From IMG/VR virus record IMGVR_UViG_3300021962_000392, positions 1-31,976 of that record: 31,976 nucleotides of DNA, one strand, 5' to 3'. This document shows, piece by piece, positions 15,371 to 21,343 of the stretch (position 1 is its first letter; every line of letters begins with the position of its first letter). Source of the DNA: a virus. The position numbers were made by a program, and so were the translations under genes. The notes below the pieces were generated by a model. It saw nothing but the letters and a program-made list of their open reading frames with translations. It had not been told where the DNA came from and ran no database searches.

Positions 15371-15398
15371 AAAATCTTAACTCTTAAAGGAAAACATC

Positions 15399-15620
15399 AT
15401 GGCTATTCTTCTTGTAAATGTACAAACAACTGTCGAAATCGAAGTTGATGACGCAGCACTTCACGAGGATTGTCTCATTGACGCAGCTCGTATCGAAGCA
15501 GAAGACATTCTTACAACTGCATTCTCTAACTACAACACTCGATTTACTCTTGCTGAACCGAAAACTCTTATTGTCAAAACACCAGACGTCGACGAAGGTG
15601 TTGATGTGTATGATCTATAA
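15399..15620 (+). CDS. Unrecognised acidic protein (73 aa)
   Basis: First gene of the cassette-3 operon with SD AAAGGAAAA. The product is acidic, with a beta-strand-like start (AILLVNVQTTVEIEV), a helix (LIDAARIEAEDILTTAF) and an acidic tail. It looks like a small alpha/beta domain. Some phage DNA mimics are acidic, but nothing specific supports that here. Its stop overlaps the next ATG by one base (TAATG). Confidence 0.7.
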   Translation: MAILLVNVQTTVEIEVDDAALHEDCLIDAARIEAEDILTTAFSNYNTRFTLAEPKTLIVKTPDVDEGVDVYDL

Positions 15621-15811
15621 TGGATGAAACACTAAATCGAAATACTCTGCATCGTATGCAACATCGTTTGCTACGACTGCAGGGTGCTGACAAATGGCAG
15701 TTCAAGGCAGAAACAGAGAAAATGCAACGAATGAGTGAAGCTGAAATGCGAGAGTATGTAGCTGCATCATGGTGGATTTACTGGAATAAAAACTCTACTA
15801 CTATAAACTGA
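15620..15811 (+). CDS. Unrecognised helical protein (63 aa)
   Basis: Second gene of the cassette-3 operon, coupled by TAATG to its neighbour. Basic N-terminus (RMQHRLLRLQG), a Glu/Met-rich helix (EKMQRMSEAEMREYV) and an aromatic end (SWWIYW). No family recognised. Its TGA is the start of the 25-bp exact repeat shared with 14758-14782, so cassette and upstream stop codon seem to have been duplicated together. Confidence 0.7.
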   Translation: MDETLNRNTLHRMQHRLLRLQGADKWQFKAETEKMQRMSEAEMREYVAASWWIYWNKNSTTIN

Positions 15812-15827
15812 ATACTTTTGTGCTATA

Positions 15828-15883
15828 TGTACATACACACCGACTTGTTGTATAATACATCAACAGCTGCAAAAACAGCTGTT
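15828..15883 (+). promoter_or_regulatory. Promoter-leader cassette 4
   Basis: TGTACA (15828-15833), 17-bp spacer, TATAAT (15851-15856), then a hairpin five bases later: AACAGCTG 15862-15869 with CAGCTGTT 15876-15883. The leader tail is nearly the same as in cassette 3. It drives a run of closely spaced genes from 15913 to the glycosyltransferase ending at 17867. Confidence 0.8.
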
Positions 15884-15912
15884 AAAATCTTAACTCTTAA
15901 AGGAAAACTTAA

Positions 15913-16134
15913 ATGCAAGATATTATTACAAAATCGAATGCACATATCGAGATCTTAAAAACTCGTATTGCTGCAACAACAAATAAAACAGCACCTCAAA
16001 CTCGACCAATTCCGACTGAGTTCTTTAACGACCTCATACCGTTTATGAATCGCGTTTCTAGTGGTAATTTCAAAAAAGTAGTAAGTTTCAACAACGGCTA
16101 TTTCACTGTAAGTTTCAAACGTCGCGGAGCTTAA
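15913..16134 (+). CDS. Unrecognised small protein (73 aa)
   Basis: First gene of the cassette-4 operon, SD AAAGGAAAA. An N-terminal helix (DIITKSNAHIEILKTRIAAT) precedes a proline-containing linker and a basic beta-like C-terminus (FKKVVSFNNGYFTVSFKRRG). No family recognised; the basic tail may bind nucleic acid (inference). One base separates it from the next gene. Confidence 0.65.
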   Translation: MQDIITKSNAHIEILKTRIAATTNKTAPQTRPIPTEFFNDLIPFMNRVSSGNFKKVVSFNNGYFTVSFKRRGA

Positions 16135-16135
16135 T

Positions 16136-16666
16136 ATGATTATATATGTAAAAACAAGCAAACATCGTTCTGCTGCAACTCTTGCAATCGATTCTGACGA
16201 CTTTAAAAATCTAGCAGACGAATACTGGCCAATCGCTGACGATGTTCAGAACGATGCAGATCGTTATTGGAAGTTTAAGTTGGCACTACGCGAATGTGGT
16301 GAGCTGCTCACCACATCTACGCCACCACAACTGACACTGATGTTAACGAAAGACAGATCGACTAACAACAGTGAAATCGACCGTATGATTTATGTACATG
16401 ATTTCGAAAAACTATGTACAGAAGTTGGTGCCGAACCGATTGCATCTGATGCAGCAGCATTTCAGACATTTAACTGTAAGCCAAACGACAACATGTTATA
16501 TTGTGCACGACTGTCAGTATTAGTCCACAACGAAGAAATCAGCGATTTCTTAGTTGACTTAGATATGCTACTACACAAGTACGATAAGACTGCATCAGCA
16601 GTCTCTAAAAATGCAGTATCAGAAACCGGTATTGATAAACTTATTAAAGAAATGGAAAACAAATGA
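16136..16666 (+). CDS. Unrecognised protein (176 aa)
   Basis: An acidic alpha/beta-looking protein with a strand-rich start (MIIYVKTSKHRSAATLAI), several helices, and a Lys/Glu-rich C-terminal helix ending IDKLIKEMENK. Cys residues are scattered without a metal-binding pattern. No family recognised. It overlaps the next gene by four bases (ATGA) and belongs to the cassette-4 operon leading to the glycosyltransferase. Confidence 0.65.
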   Translation: MIIYVKTSKHRSAATLAIDSDDFKNLADEYWPIADDVQNDADRYWKFKLALRECGELLTTSTPPQLTLMLTKDRSTNNSEIDRMIYVHDFEKLCTEVGAEPIASDAAAFQTFNCKPNDNMLYCARLSVLVHNEEISDFLVDLDMLLHKYDKTASAVSKNAVSETGIDKLIKEMENK

Positions 16667-17082
16667 AACTACGCAAAAACGCTGAACTACTACCCTACCT
16701 CGAGCGTTGGGCAAATAAATGGGTGGTGAGTGGATGGTTGCCATCCACAGCTGAAGTAATCGATGAACTTAACAAAAACTTTCCATTACCCGAATATAAC
16801 TTCGATACTGCAAGTCATTACTATGAACCACTAGAACTAATACATAATCGAGAAGTGTTTATCAACAAACGATGCAACATTGCAGCAGCATTCGCTATTG
16901 AAGAGGCTGCTCGTATGTATGCATCACGATTAGTCAAAGCCGGTGTTAATGTATTATATGTTGTATCACCAGAAAGTTATCGTTGGTCTCTTGATGAACT
17001 TGTAAGTAAAGTTCCTGATGGCAGAGCTATTCGTCATCTACAATGGGTTGCTGACAAAATCATCTATTCAGAATATCTATGA
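16663..17082 (+). CDS. Unrecognised protein next to the glycosyltransferase (139 aa)
   Basis: Coupled on both sides by ATGA overlaps, so made in step with the glycosyltransferase that follows. The N-terminus (LERWANKWVVSGWLPSTAEV) is Trp-rich; the middle is helical (INKRCNIAAAFAIEEAARMY). No domain recognised. The tight coupling suggests a partner or related function, but this is inference. Confidence 0.65.
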   Translation: MKLRKNAELLPYLERWANKWVVSGWLPSTAEVIDELNKNFPLPEYNFDTASHYYEPLELIHNREVFINKRCNIAAAFAIEEAARMYASRLVKAGVNVLYVVSPESYRWSLDELVSKVPDGRAIRHLQWVADKIIYSEYL

Positions 17083-17867
17083 GAACATTTATTATTCCTA
17101 CACTTGGTCGATTACACAATCAGATCACATATAACAACATGCCGGAATCTGTGCAGAAACGCACACATTTTGTTGTGCAATCACATGAAGCAGATGAAGC
17201 TATACATCTATTTGGTGCAGAATCTGTGCGTATCTTACCACCTTCCATTAATCGTATTGGTCCAACTCGTCAGTGGATTTGGGAAGAGTATCGCGGAACC
17301 GATCATGCAGTATTTGATGACGACATTAAAGTCACACATCGTGGAACTGGTAAGTATGTACTATCAGCTGAAGAAGATTGGAAACTTCTAGAATCAACTG
17401 TTGATTCTTGGCATAAGAGTGACAGACCCATCTGTAGTCTCGGTACGACATGGGCACCACCACCTCCTGATCCATTCAGTGATAATGGTCGTATTATGAC
17501 TAATTGGTGGTTCAGCGCAAATCTTACTCATCCACTTGATTGGACACGAGTACCAGCAGGTGAAGATCTTGATGTAGTACTACAAACACTCACAGCTGGA
17601 ATACAGAATAGAATATCATACGACTTTCTTGCTTCAGTTGGTGGCACAAATTCAGCTGGTGGATGTTCTACATGGCGAAACATTGATGTACATAATGAGA
17701 GTCAAAGAAAACTTGCAGCACTATGGCCAGACTTCGTAAAGATGTCTGAAAAAGATGTGAAAAGTGGACCATGGAAAGGACAGAAGAAAATCAATGTCAC
17801 TCTTCTCTGTAAAAAAGCATATAAGAGTTCTCAACGAAATTCTGTTGTTGACGATATATTTGCATAA
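17079..17867 (+). CDS. GT-A glycosyltransferase, TAGT-like (TET-associated) family candidate
   Basis: 262 aa. An N-terminal nucleotide-sugar-binding start (IPTLGR, residues 6-11), then IGPTRQWIWEEY (60-71) and VFDDDI (78-83, DxD at D80-D82, metal and sugar-nucleotide binding), and GEDLDVVLQ (161-169, E162-D163 as the likely catalytic or acceptor-side acid). The I-G-x-T-R-Q-W then DDD pattern is that of phage TET-associated glycosyltransferases, which act on modified bases in hypermodified phage DNA. The neighbours at 18807 and 19486 also point to base modification. It could instead glycosylate a protein. Last gene of the cassette-4 operon. Confidence 0.6.
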   Translation: MRTFIIPTLGRLHNQITYNNMPESVQKRTHFVVQSHEADEAIHLFGAESVRILPPSINRIGPTRQWIWEEYRGTDHAVFDDDIKVTHRGTGKYVLSAEEDWKLLESTVDSWHKSDRPICSLGTTWAPPPPDPFSDNGRIMTNWWFSANLTHPLDWTRVPAGEDLDVVLQTLTAGIQNRISYDFLASVGGTNSAGGCSTWRNIDVHNESQRKLAALWPDFVKMSEKDVKSGPWKGQKKINVTLLCKKAYKSSQRNSVVDDIFA

Positions 17868-17872
17868 AAATG

Positions 17873-17901
17873 TTTACTATACAACTCGATTATTGTATAA
17901 T
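17873..17901 (+). promoter_or_regulatory. Promoter of the MazG-like/modification operon
   Basis: TTTACT (17873-17878), 17-bp spacer, TATAAT (17896-17901), followed by overlapping TATAAATA words (17901-17914) and the SD AAAGGA before ATG 17925. It lacks the hairpin leader and the TGTACA -35 of the four cassettes, so it may be regulated separately. Confidence 0.6.
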
Positions 17902-17924
17902 ATAAATATAAATAAAGGATAAAC

Positions 17925-18320
17925 ATGAACACTTGGTATGATGATATAGCTGCAATGCATCAGCATTACGGCTTTGATATTTCTGAAATGAACTCAGAAG
18001 AACTGCAGAAGTTCTTAAACTTTCGTATTGACTTCTTAGCAGAAGAACTACAAGAACTACAAGATGCAGATAACGGCGACGATGCTGTTGATGCACTTAT
18101 TGATTTATGTGTGATTGCTATTGGTACACTACATCTCTATGGAGTTGATTCACAACTCGCATGGAAACGAGTACTCGATGCAAACATGCGTAAAGTGGTT
18201 GGTGTAAAGAATACACGACCACAACCTGGCAATCTGCCAGATCTGGTAAAGCCAGAAGGATGGAGGGCACCTCAACATGCCGATAATGTTGGTCTGTTCT
18301 CCAAAATCTATAACACTTAA
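17925..18320 (+). CDS. MazG-like all-alpha NTP pyrophosphatase
   Basis: 131 aa. The helix pair carries FLAEELQELQ (residues 37-46; E40, E41, E44) and DAVDALIDLCVIAIGT (53-68; D56, D60), the metal-binding acidic layout of MazG/phosphoribosyl-ATP pyrophosphohydrolase-like proteins; VLDANMRKV (83-91) fits the phage branch. It would hydrolyse a nucleoside triphosphate to the monophosphate. With a nucleotide hydroxymethylase homologue downstream, a role in supplying dNMP (for example dCMP) or removing the unmodified dNTP is plausible. Substrate is inference. It has its own promoter. Confidence 0.75.
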   Translation: MNTWYDDIAAMHQHYGFDISEMNSEELQKFLNFRIDFLAEELQELQDADNGDDAVDALIDLCVIAIGTLHLYGVDSQLAWKRVLDANMRKVVGVKNTRPQPGNLPDLVKPEGWRAPQHADNVGLFSKIYNT

Positions 18321-18333
18321 GAGAAAACTAAAA

Positions 18334-18810
18334 ATGAACACAAATACACGAGCTAATAATACAGATAACAAAGTCATTCGCGAATTTGACTATCACAAGT
18401 TATCAAAACAACAGACAACTCAACTCGTTGAATCTGCTCTGAATATGATTGACCTACACTTCAATTGTGATGGTGAATATCTCTCAACATGTAAAGATAC
18501 TGATAACTATACATACGCACCGTACAAGATCTTTGATAAGATTGAACCAATGTTCAGACATCTGTGTCAGGACGAAGCAGATACACGATTTCTTGATTAT
18601 GTGATTAACAATACAACAAAGCCATTTAAATGGTGGAAGTTTAATGGTGAGAGTGTTAATCTGAGTCAGGCACAACTACAATGGTGGAGTAAGCAATTCA
18701 AACGATACGGTATCGATAACGAATTCCTACATGAAGTAGAAGAACGTCCAGAAACTACAGCAACCGTTGCAGTCGCAAAATCACCACGATACAGCGAGTT
18801 ATTCGAATGA
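18334..18810 (+). CDS. Unrecognised protein in the modification operon (158 aa)
   Basis: Start set at ATG 18334, after the MazG stop, with gagaaaac upstream; an earlier frame start at 18277 lies inside the MazG gene. An Asn/Thr-rich N-terminus is followed by helices (LVESALNMIDLHF), an aromatic-rich part (PFKWWKFNGESVNLS, LQWWSKQFKRYG) and an acidic end. No family recognised. It overlaps the next gene by ATGA, suggesting its product is needed with the synthase homologue. Confidence 0.65.
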   Translation: MNTNTRANNTDNKVIREFDYHKLSKQQTTQLVESALNMIDLHFNCDGEYLSTCKDTDNYTYAPYKIFDKIEPMFRHLCQDEADTRFLDYVINNTTKPFKWWKFNGESVNLSQAQLQWWSKQFKRYGIDNEFLHEVEERPETTATVAVAKSPRYSELFE

Positions 18811-19496
18811 AAGTAGAAGACATCAGAAAACTATTCTCTGATGCCTATAAAGTCGGTACCGAGAATCCTACAGTTGAGATACTCGGTGCCTCTTTTGAAG
18901 CTGATGAAGCCGCAATCTTTGGTACTCCTGACCAAAACTATATTGATCGTGAAATCTCTTGGTATGAGAGCAATTCACGAAATGTAAATGACTTTCCTGG
19001 TGGCGCACCAACTATCTGGAAATCAGTAGCATCACCCGCGGGTATGATTAACTCAAACTACGGTTATCTTATTTGGTCACCGCAAAACGGCCGTCAATAT
19101 CTACGAGTACGACAAGAACTTGAAACCAATCCCGCTTCTCGTCGTGCTACCATGATCTATACACGACCATCCATGCATTATGATTACTATACAGACGGTA
19201 TGAGTGATTTCGTTTGTACTAATGCAGTATCATATTATATTCGTGATAATCTACTACATGCAGTAGTTCAAATGCGATCTAACGATGCTGTGTATGGTTA
19301 TAAGAATGATCGTGCATGGCAACTACATGTTATGGATCTTCTCTGCAAAGATTTGAAGATCTCTCGTGGTACTCTACATTGGCAAGTACAGAACTTGCAT
19401 GTATACTCACGTCACTATAAGTTTATCGAAGAATATGCAACCTTACACCACACCCCACCCAGGAAGAACACCAAAGGAAATAAAGATGGAAAATAA
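18807..19496 (+). CDS. Thymidylate synthase-family enzyme, likely dNMP (dCMP) hydroxymethylase
   Basis: 229 aa with the TS landmarks in order: EISWYES (49-55), NPASRR (108-113, phosphate-binding Arg pair), FVCTN (135-139, catalytic Cys137), MRSNDAVYG (156-164, R157-S158 and D160) and LHVYSRHY (197-204, H198 and Y200). In TS the base is read by Asn four residues after the conserved Gly; here Gly164+4 is Asp168, as in dCMP hydroxymethylases, where Asp replaces Asn. This suggests synthesis of hydroxymethyl-dCMP from dCMP and methylene-tetrahydrofolate, subject to my alignment by eye. TS-type activity cannot be excluded. The usual Pro-Cys-His is Val-Cys-Thr. Confidence 0.75.
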   Translation: MKVEDIRKLFSDAYKVGTENPTVEILGASFEADEAAIFGTPDQNYIDREISWYESNSRNVNDFPGGAPTIWKSVASPAGMINSNYGYLIWSPQNGRQYLRVRQELETNPASRRATMIYTRPSMHYDYYTDGMSDFVCTNAVSYYIRDNLLHAVVQMRSNDAVYGYKNDRAWQLHVMDLLCKDLKISRGTLHWQVQNLHVYSRHYKFIEEYATLHHTPPRKNTKGNKDGK

Positions 19497-19794
19497 TACA
19501 ACTGAAAACTATTCTTGTACAGTGCTACGAGAATGTATTGCACTACAAGTAAAGAAAGCTCATGACTATCAGAATGCAGCATCCTCTGTGAAGCAAATAG
19601 ACTACTATCCACACGGACTGCAGAGTATCTATGATATCTGCCACGCTAAAATGCTGCGTATACGATCACTAATGGAGAGTGGTGTTCAACCAGAAAACGA
19701 AGCACTTGAAGACTCATTCCGTGATCTTATCAACTACAGCAGTTTTGCTGTCTCCTATCTTCACAAGAAGATTCCGGGTCAAACAGATAAATAA
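19486..19794 (+). CDS. Nmad1-like (DUF1599) nucleotide-modification-associated protein
   Basis: Start at ATG 19486 with SD aaaggaa; an upstream frame start would sit inside the synthase gene. 102 aa, all-helical. VKKAHDYQNAASS, the central HAKMLRIRSL and DSFRDLINYSSFA follow the Nmad1/DUF1599 pattern (A-x-x-K-x-x-DY, then K-x-x-R-x-x-L, then D-x-x-x-D-L-x-NY). Proteins of this family accompany base-hypermodification genes in phages. It overlaps the synthase by 11 bp, so the two are co-translated. The biochemical role of the family is not settled. Confidence 0.65.
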   Translation: MENNTTENYSCTVLRECIALQVKKAHDYQNAASSVKQIDYYPHGLQSIYDICHAKMLRIRSLMESGVQPENEALEDSFRDLINYSSFAVSYLHKKIPGQTDK

Positions 19795-19798
19795 ACAT

Positions 19799-20101
19799 AT
19801 GATAACTTACTTCTCTTTCATGAGCCAAAACTGGAAAATTCAGGACATCGAACTAGACACCCACCTTGACTGGGTTGGACTGTGTGATCCAACAGATTAT
19901 ACTATTAGTATAGTATCTCATCAAAGAGAAGAAGCGACCTCTATAACACTTCTTCATGAGTTATTTCATGTGATGGAAAAAACTCTACATCTGGATCTCT
20001 CTGAAGAAGTTGTTGATACTCTTGCTGTAAGTACATATCACCTATTCAAGAGTAATCCAGATCTGTTAGAAAGAATTTATGGCAGCACAAAGAAAAATTG
20101 A
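19799..20101 (+). CDS. Small HExxH metallopeptidase-like protein (100 aa)
   Basis: Zinc-binding HELFH at residues 53-57 sits in LLHELFHVMEK, with Glu69/Glu70 after 12-13 residues (DLSEE) as the likely third ligand; this is a minimal zincin of the type seen in short phage metallopeptidase-like proteins. Start: ATG 19799 (100 aa); ATG 19820 is possible and neither has a good SD. No signal peptide. The target is unknown. Cleavage of a host or phage protein during infection is a guess; an endolysin role is not supported. Confidence 0.6.
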   Translation: MITYFSFMSQNWKIQDIELDTHLDWVGLCDPTDYTISIVSHQREEATSITLLHELFHVMEKTLHLDLSEEVVDTLAVSTYHLFKSNPDLLERIYGSTKKN

Positions 20102-20384
20102 TACCACAGTAGGAGACTGGAGTTGGAGTCACGAGAACTTCGCAACTAAATATACTGTAGATCCACAAACAGATTGTTGGGTTTGGAATGGTGCCTATCA
20201 TCCTGCTGGAGCCCTGTTTGGTGCCTATAAGAGAGGTACTAATCAGATGACTCAAGCTCGACGCCTAGCATACATGCATCTCCACAACGAGAGTATTGAT
20301 GGTACATTTATTAAATCAACCTGTAGGAACCTTCAATGTGTGAATCCAACTCACCACTATATCCACAAACTTCCAATTTGTTAA
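20079..20384 (+). CDS. HNH-like (HNH_3 type) protein lacking the first His
   Basis: 101 aa. CWVWNG (33-38), the basic QARRLAYMHLH (59-69), then CRNLQCVNPTHH (82-93) match the HNH_3 outline C-W-x-W ... R-x-A ... H-x-C-x-n-C-x-N-P-x-H. The first catalytic His (two before Cys82) is Ser80, while Asn89 and His92/His93 remain. Zinc binding by the Cys residues may survive. Many phages have an active HNH nuclease next to the terminase for packaging; here the changed residue suggests it may only bind DNA or be decaying. It overlaps the previous gene by 23 bp. Confidence 0.6.
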   Translation: MAAQRKIDTTVGDWSWSHENFATKYTVDPQTDCWVWNGAYHPAGALFGAYKRGTNQMTQARRLAYMHLHNESIDGTFIKSTCRNLQCVNPTHHYIHKLPIC

Positions 20385-20602
20385 GATGTATTCTACATGT
20401 AGATGCCTATACTAAAAATCATCCTCTAGAAGATACCATTGGATGTATAGCATTCTTTAATCAATTCGCACAAGAAGGCTTCTATGATGTAGATCTACAT
20501 ATGTATTCATTTCTTCTAGAAGAAGAAGATCATCTCCTATTCTATATTCAATACCCACGAGTAGCTGAACTCATGACTATAGAATATATAAATAAGATTT
20601 AG
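20336..20602 (+). CDS. Unrecognised acidic protein (up to 88 aa)
   Basis: The ATG at 20336 lies 49 bp inside the HNH-like gene; a TTG at 20378 (about 74 aa) would reduce the overlap to 7 bp. The reliable part starts around RCILHVDAYTKNHPLED. It is acidic and Leu/Tyr-rich, with YSFLLEEEDHLLFYIQYPR. No family recognised. The TATAAATAA word at 20587 lies in its last codons, followed by the SD of the terminase gene. Confidence 0.5.
   Translation: MCESNSPLYPQTSNLLRCILHVDAYTKNHPLEDTIGCIAFFNQFAQEGFYDVDLHMYSFLLEEEDHLLFYIQYPRVAELMTIEYINKI
20587..20594 (+). promoter_or_regulatory. TATAAATA element before the terminase genes
   Basis: TATAAATAAG occurs 24 bases before the small terminase start at 20618; AAAAGGAA just upstream of that ATG is its ribosome-binding site. 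It could be a late promoter for packaging and head genes, but it also lies in coding sequence of the preceding gene. Confidence 0.35.
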
Positions 20603-20617
20603 AAAAGGAATTTAACT

Positions 20618-21037
20618 ATGCAAGGTAAACATGGACCACAATGGGGTGAAGCCACCATTAGAGGCAAAGTCGTTGGTCGCGATCATACGGTTGTACCGCC
20701 AGAACAAGTAGAAGAATTAGCCATGATTGGCTGCAACGATTCTGAAATAAGAGACTTCTTTGGCATTGCCCACAACACTCTAACGTATAACTTTAGAAAT
20801 GAACTTCAAAAAGGTCGTCTGCAATTAAAGCAGCGTCTTCGCAGAGCGATGTTAGAGAATGCTATTGTGAAGGGCAATGTTGTAATGCAAATCTTCTTAG
20901 CAAAGAACATGTTAGGAATGAGTGATAATGGTATGGTAGGTGAGGTCACTATTCTTCCATGGACTGACACATTTGATGCAGCACCAGCAGATGATGATGT
21001 CAGCGATGTCAGCGATGTGTCCGCCGACAGCGTATGA
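20618..21037 (+). CDS. Terminase small subunit candidate
   Basis: 139 aa with a central HTH (QVEELAMIGCNDSEIRDFFG, about 34-53), a basic helix (NELQKGRLQLKQRLRRAML) and a segment on which small terminases often oligomerise (VVMQIFLAKNMLGMSDN); the end is acidic with a DVSDVS repeat. This build is typical of the DNA-recognition subunit of phage packaging motors. It lies three genes before the large subunit, separated by two short genes. Strong SD aaaagga. Confidence 0.75.
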   Translation: MQGKHGPQWGEATIRGKVVGRDHTVVPPEQVEELAMIGCNDSEIRDFFGIAHNTLTYNFRNELQKGRLQLKQRLRRAMLENAIVKGNVVMQIFLAKNMLGMSDNGMVGEVTILPWTDTFDAAPADDDVSDVSDVSADSV

Positions 21038-21180
21038 AACGACGCCTAATACTCATTGGAAGTATGTTGATCGTACTTCCGCTATTCTGGATTTCACTAT
21101 TCGGAGTAAGCAGACAGAATATAGATGAAATATATTCTCTATTAGAAACCCTTAAGAATGATAGTACAAAGAAAAGATGA
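21034..21180 (+). CDS. Small single-pass membrane protein (48 aa)
   Basis: ATG 21034 overlaps the small terminase stop (ATGA), with TGA at 21178-21180. A basic MKRR start leads into one hydrophobic segment (residues about 5-26, LILIGSMLIVLPLFWISLFG), then a polar, Lys-rich tail. N-in/C-out insertion is predicted by the positive-inside rule. An inner-membrane spanin, antiholin or host-interaction peptide is possible; the family is not recognised. Its position between terminase subunits is unusual. Confidence 0.6.
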   Translation: MKRRLILIGSMLIVLPLFWISLFGVSRQNIDEIYSLLETLKNDSTKKR

Positions 21181-21343
21181 TTATATACTACATCTATCTA
21201 CAACTTGGATAGATCAGGAAACAGTAAGAGTAGCGTTTTGGCGTGAGTGTGGTGATATAGATCTCACACCAGTAGAATTCTATCTACATCCAACCGAATT
21301 GGCAGCAGCAGTGGATAGCATCAATGATACACTATGCCGTTAA
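21158..21343 (+). CDS. Unrecognised small protein between the terminase subunits (61 aa)
   Basis: It overlaps the previous gene by 23 bp and the large terminase by 10 bp. Beta-like start (YILHLSTTWIDQETVRVAFW) and a helix at the C-terminal end. No family recognised. Tight packing between terminase genes supports a real gene, but there is no strong SD. Confidence 0.5.
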   Translation: MIVQRKDDYILHLSTTWIDQETVRVAFWRECGDIDLTPVEFYLHPTELAAAVDSINDTLCR

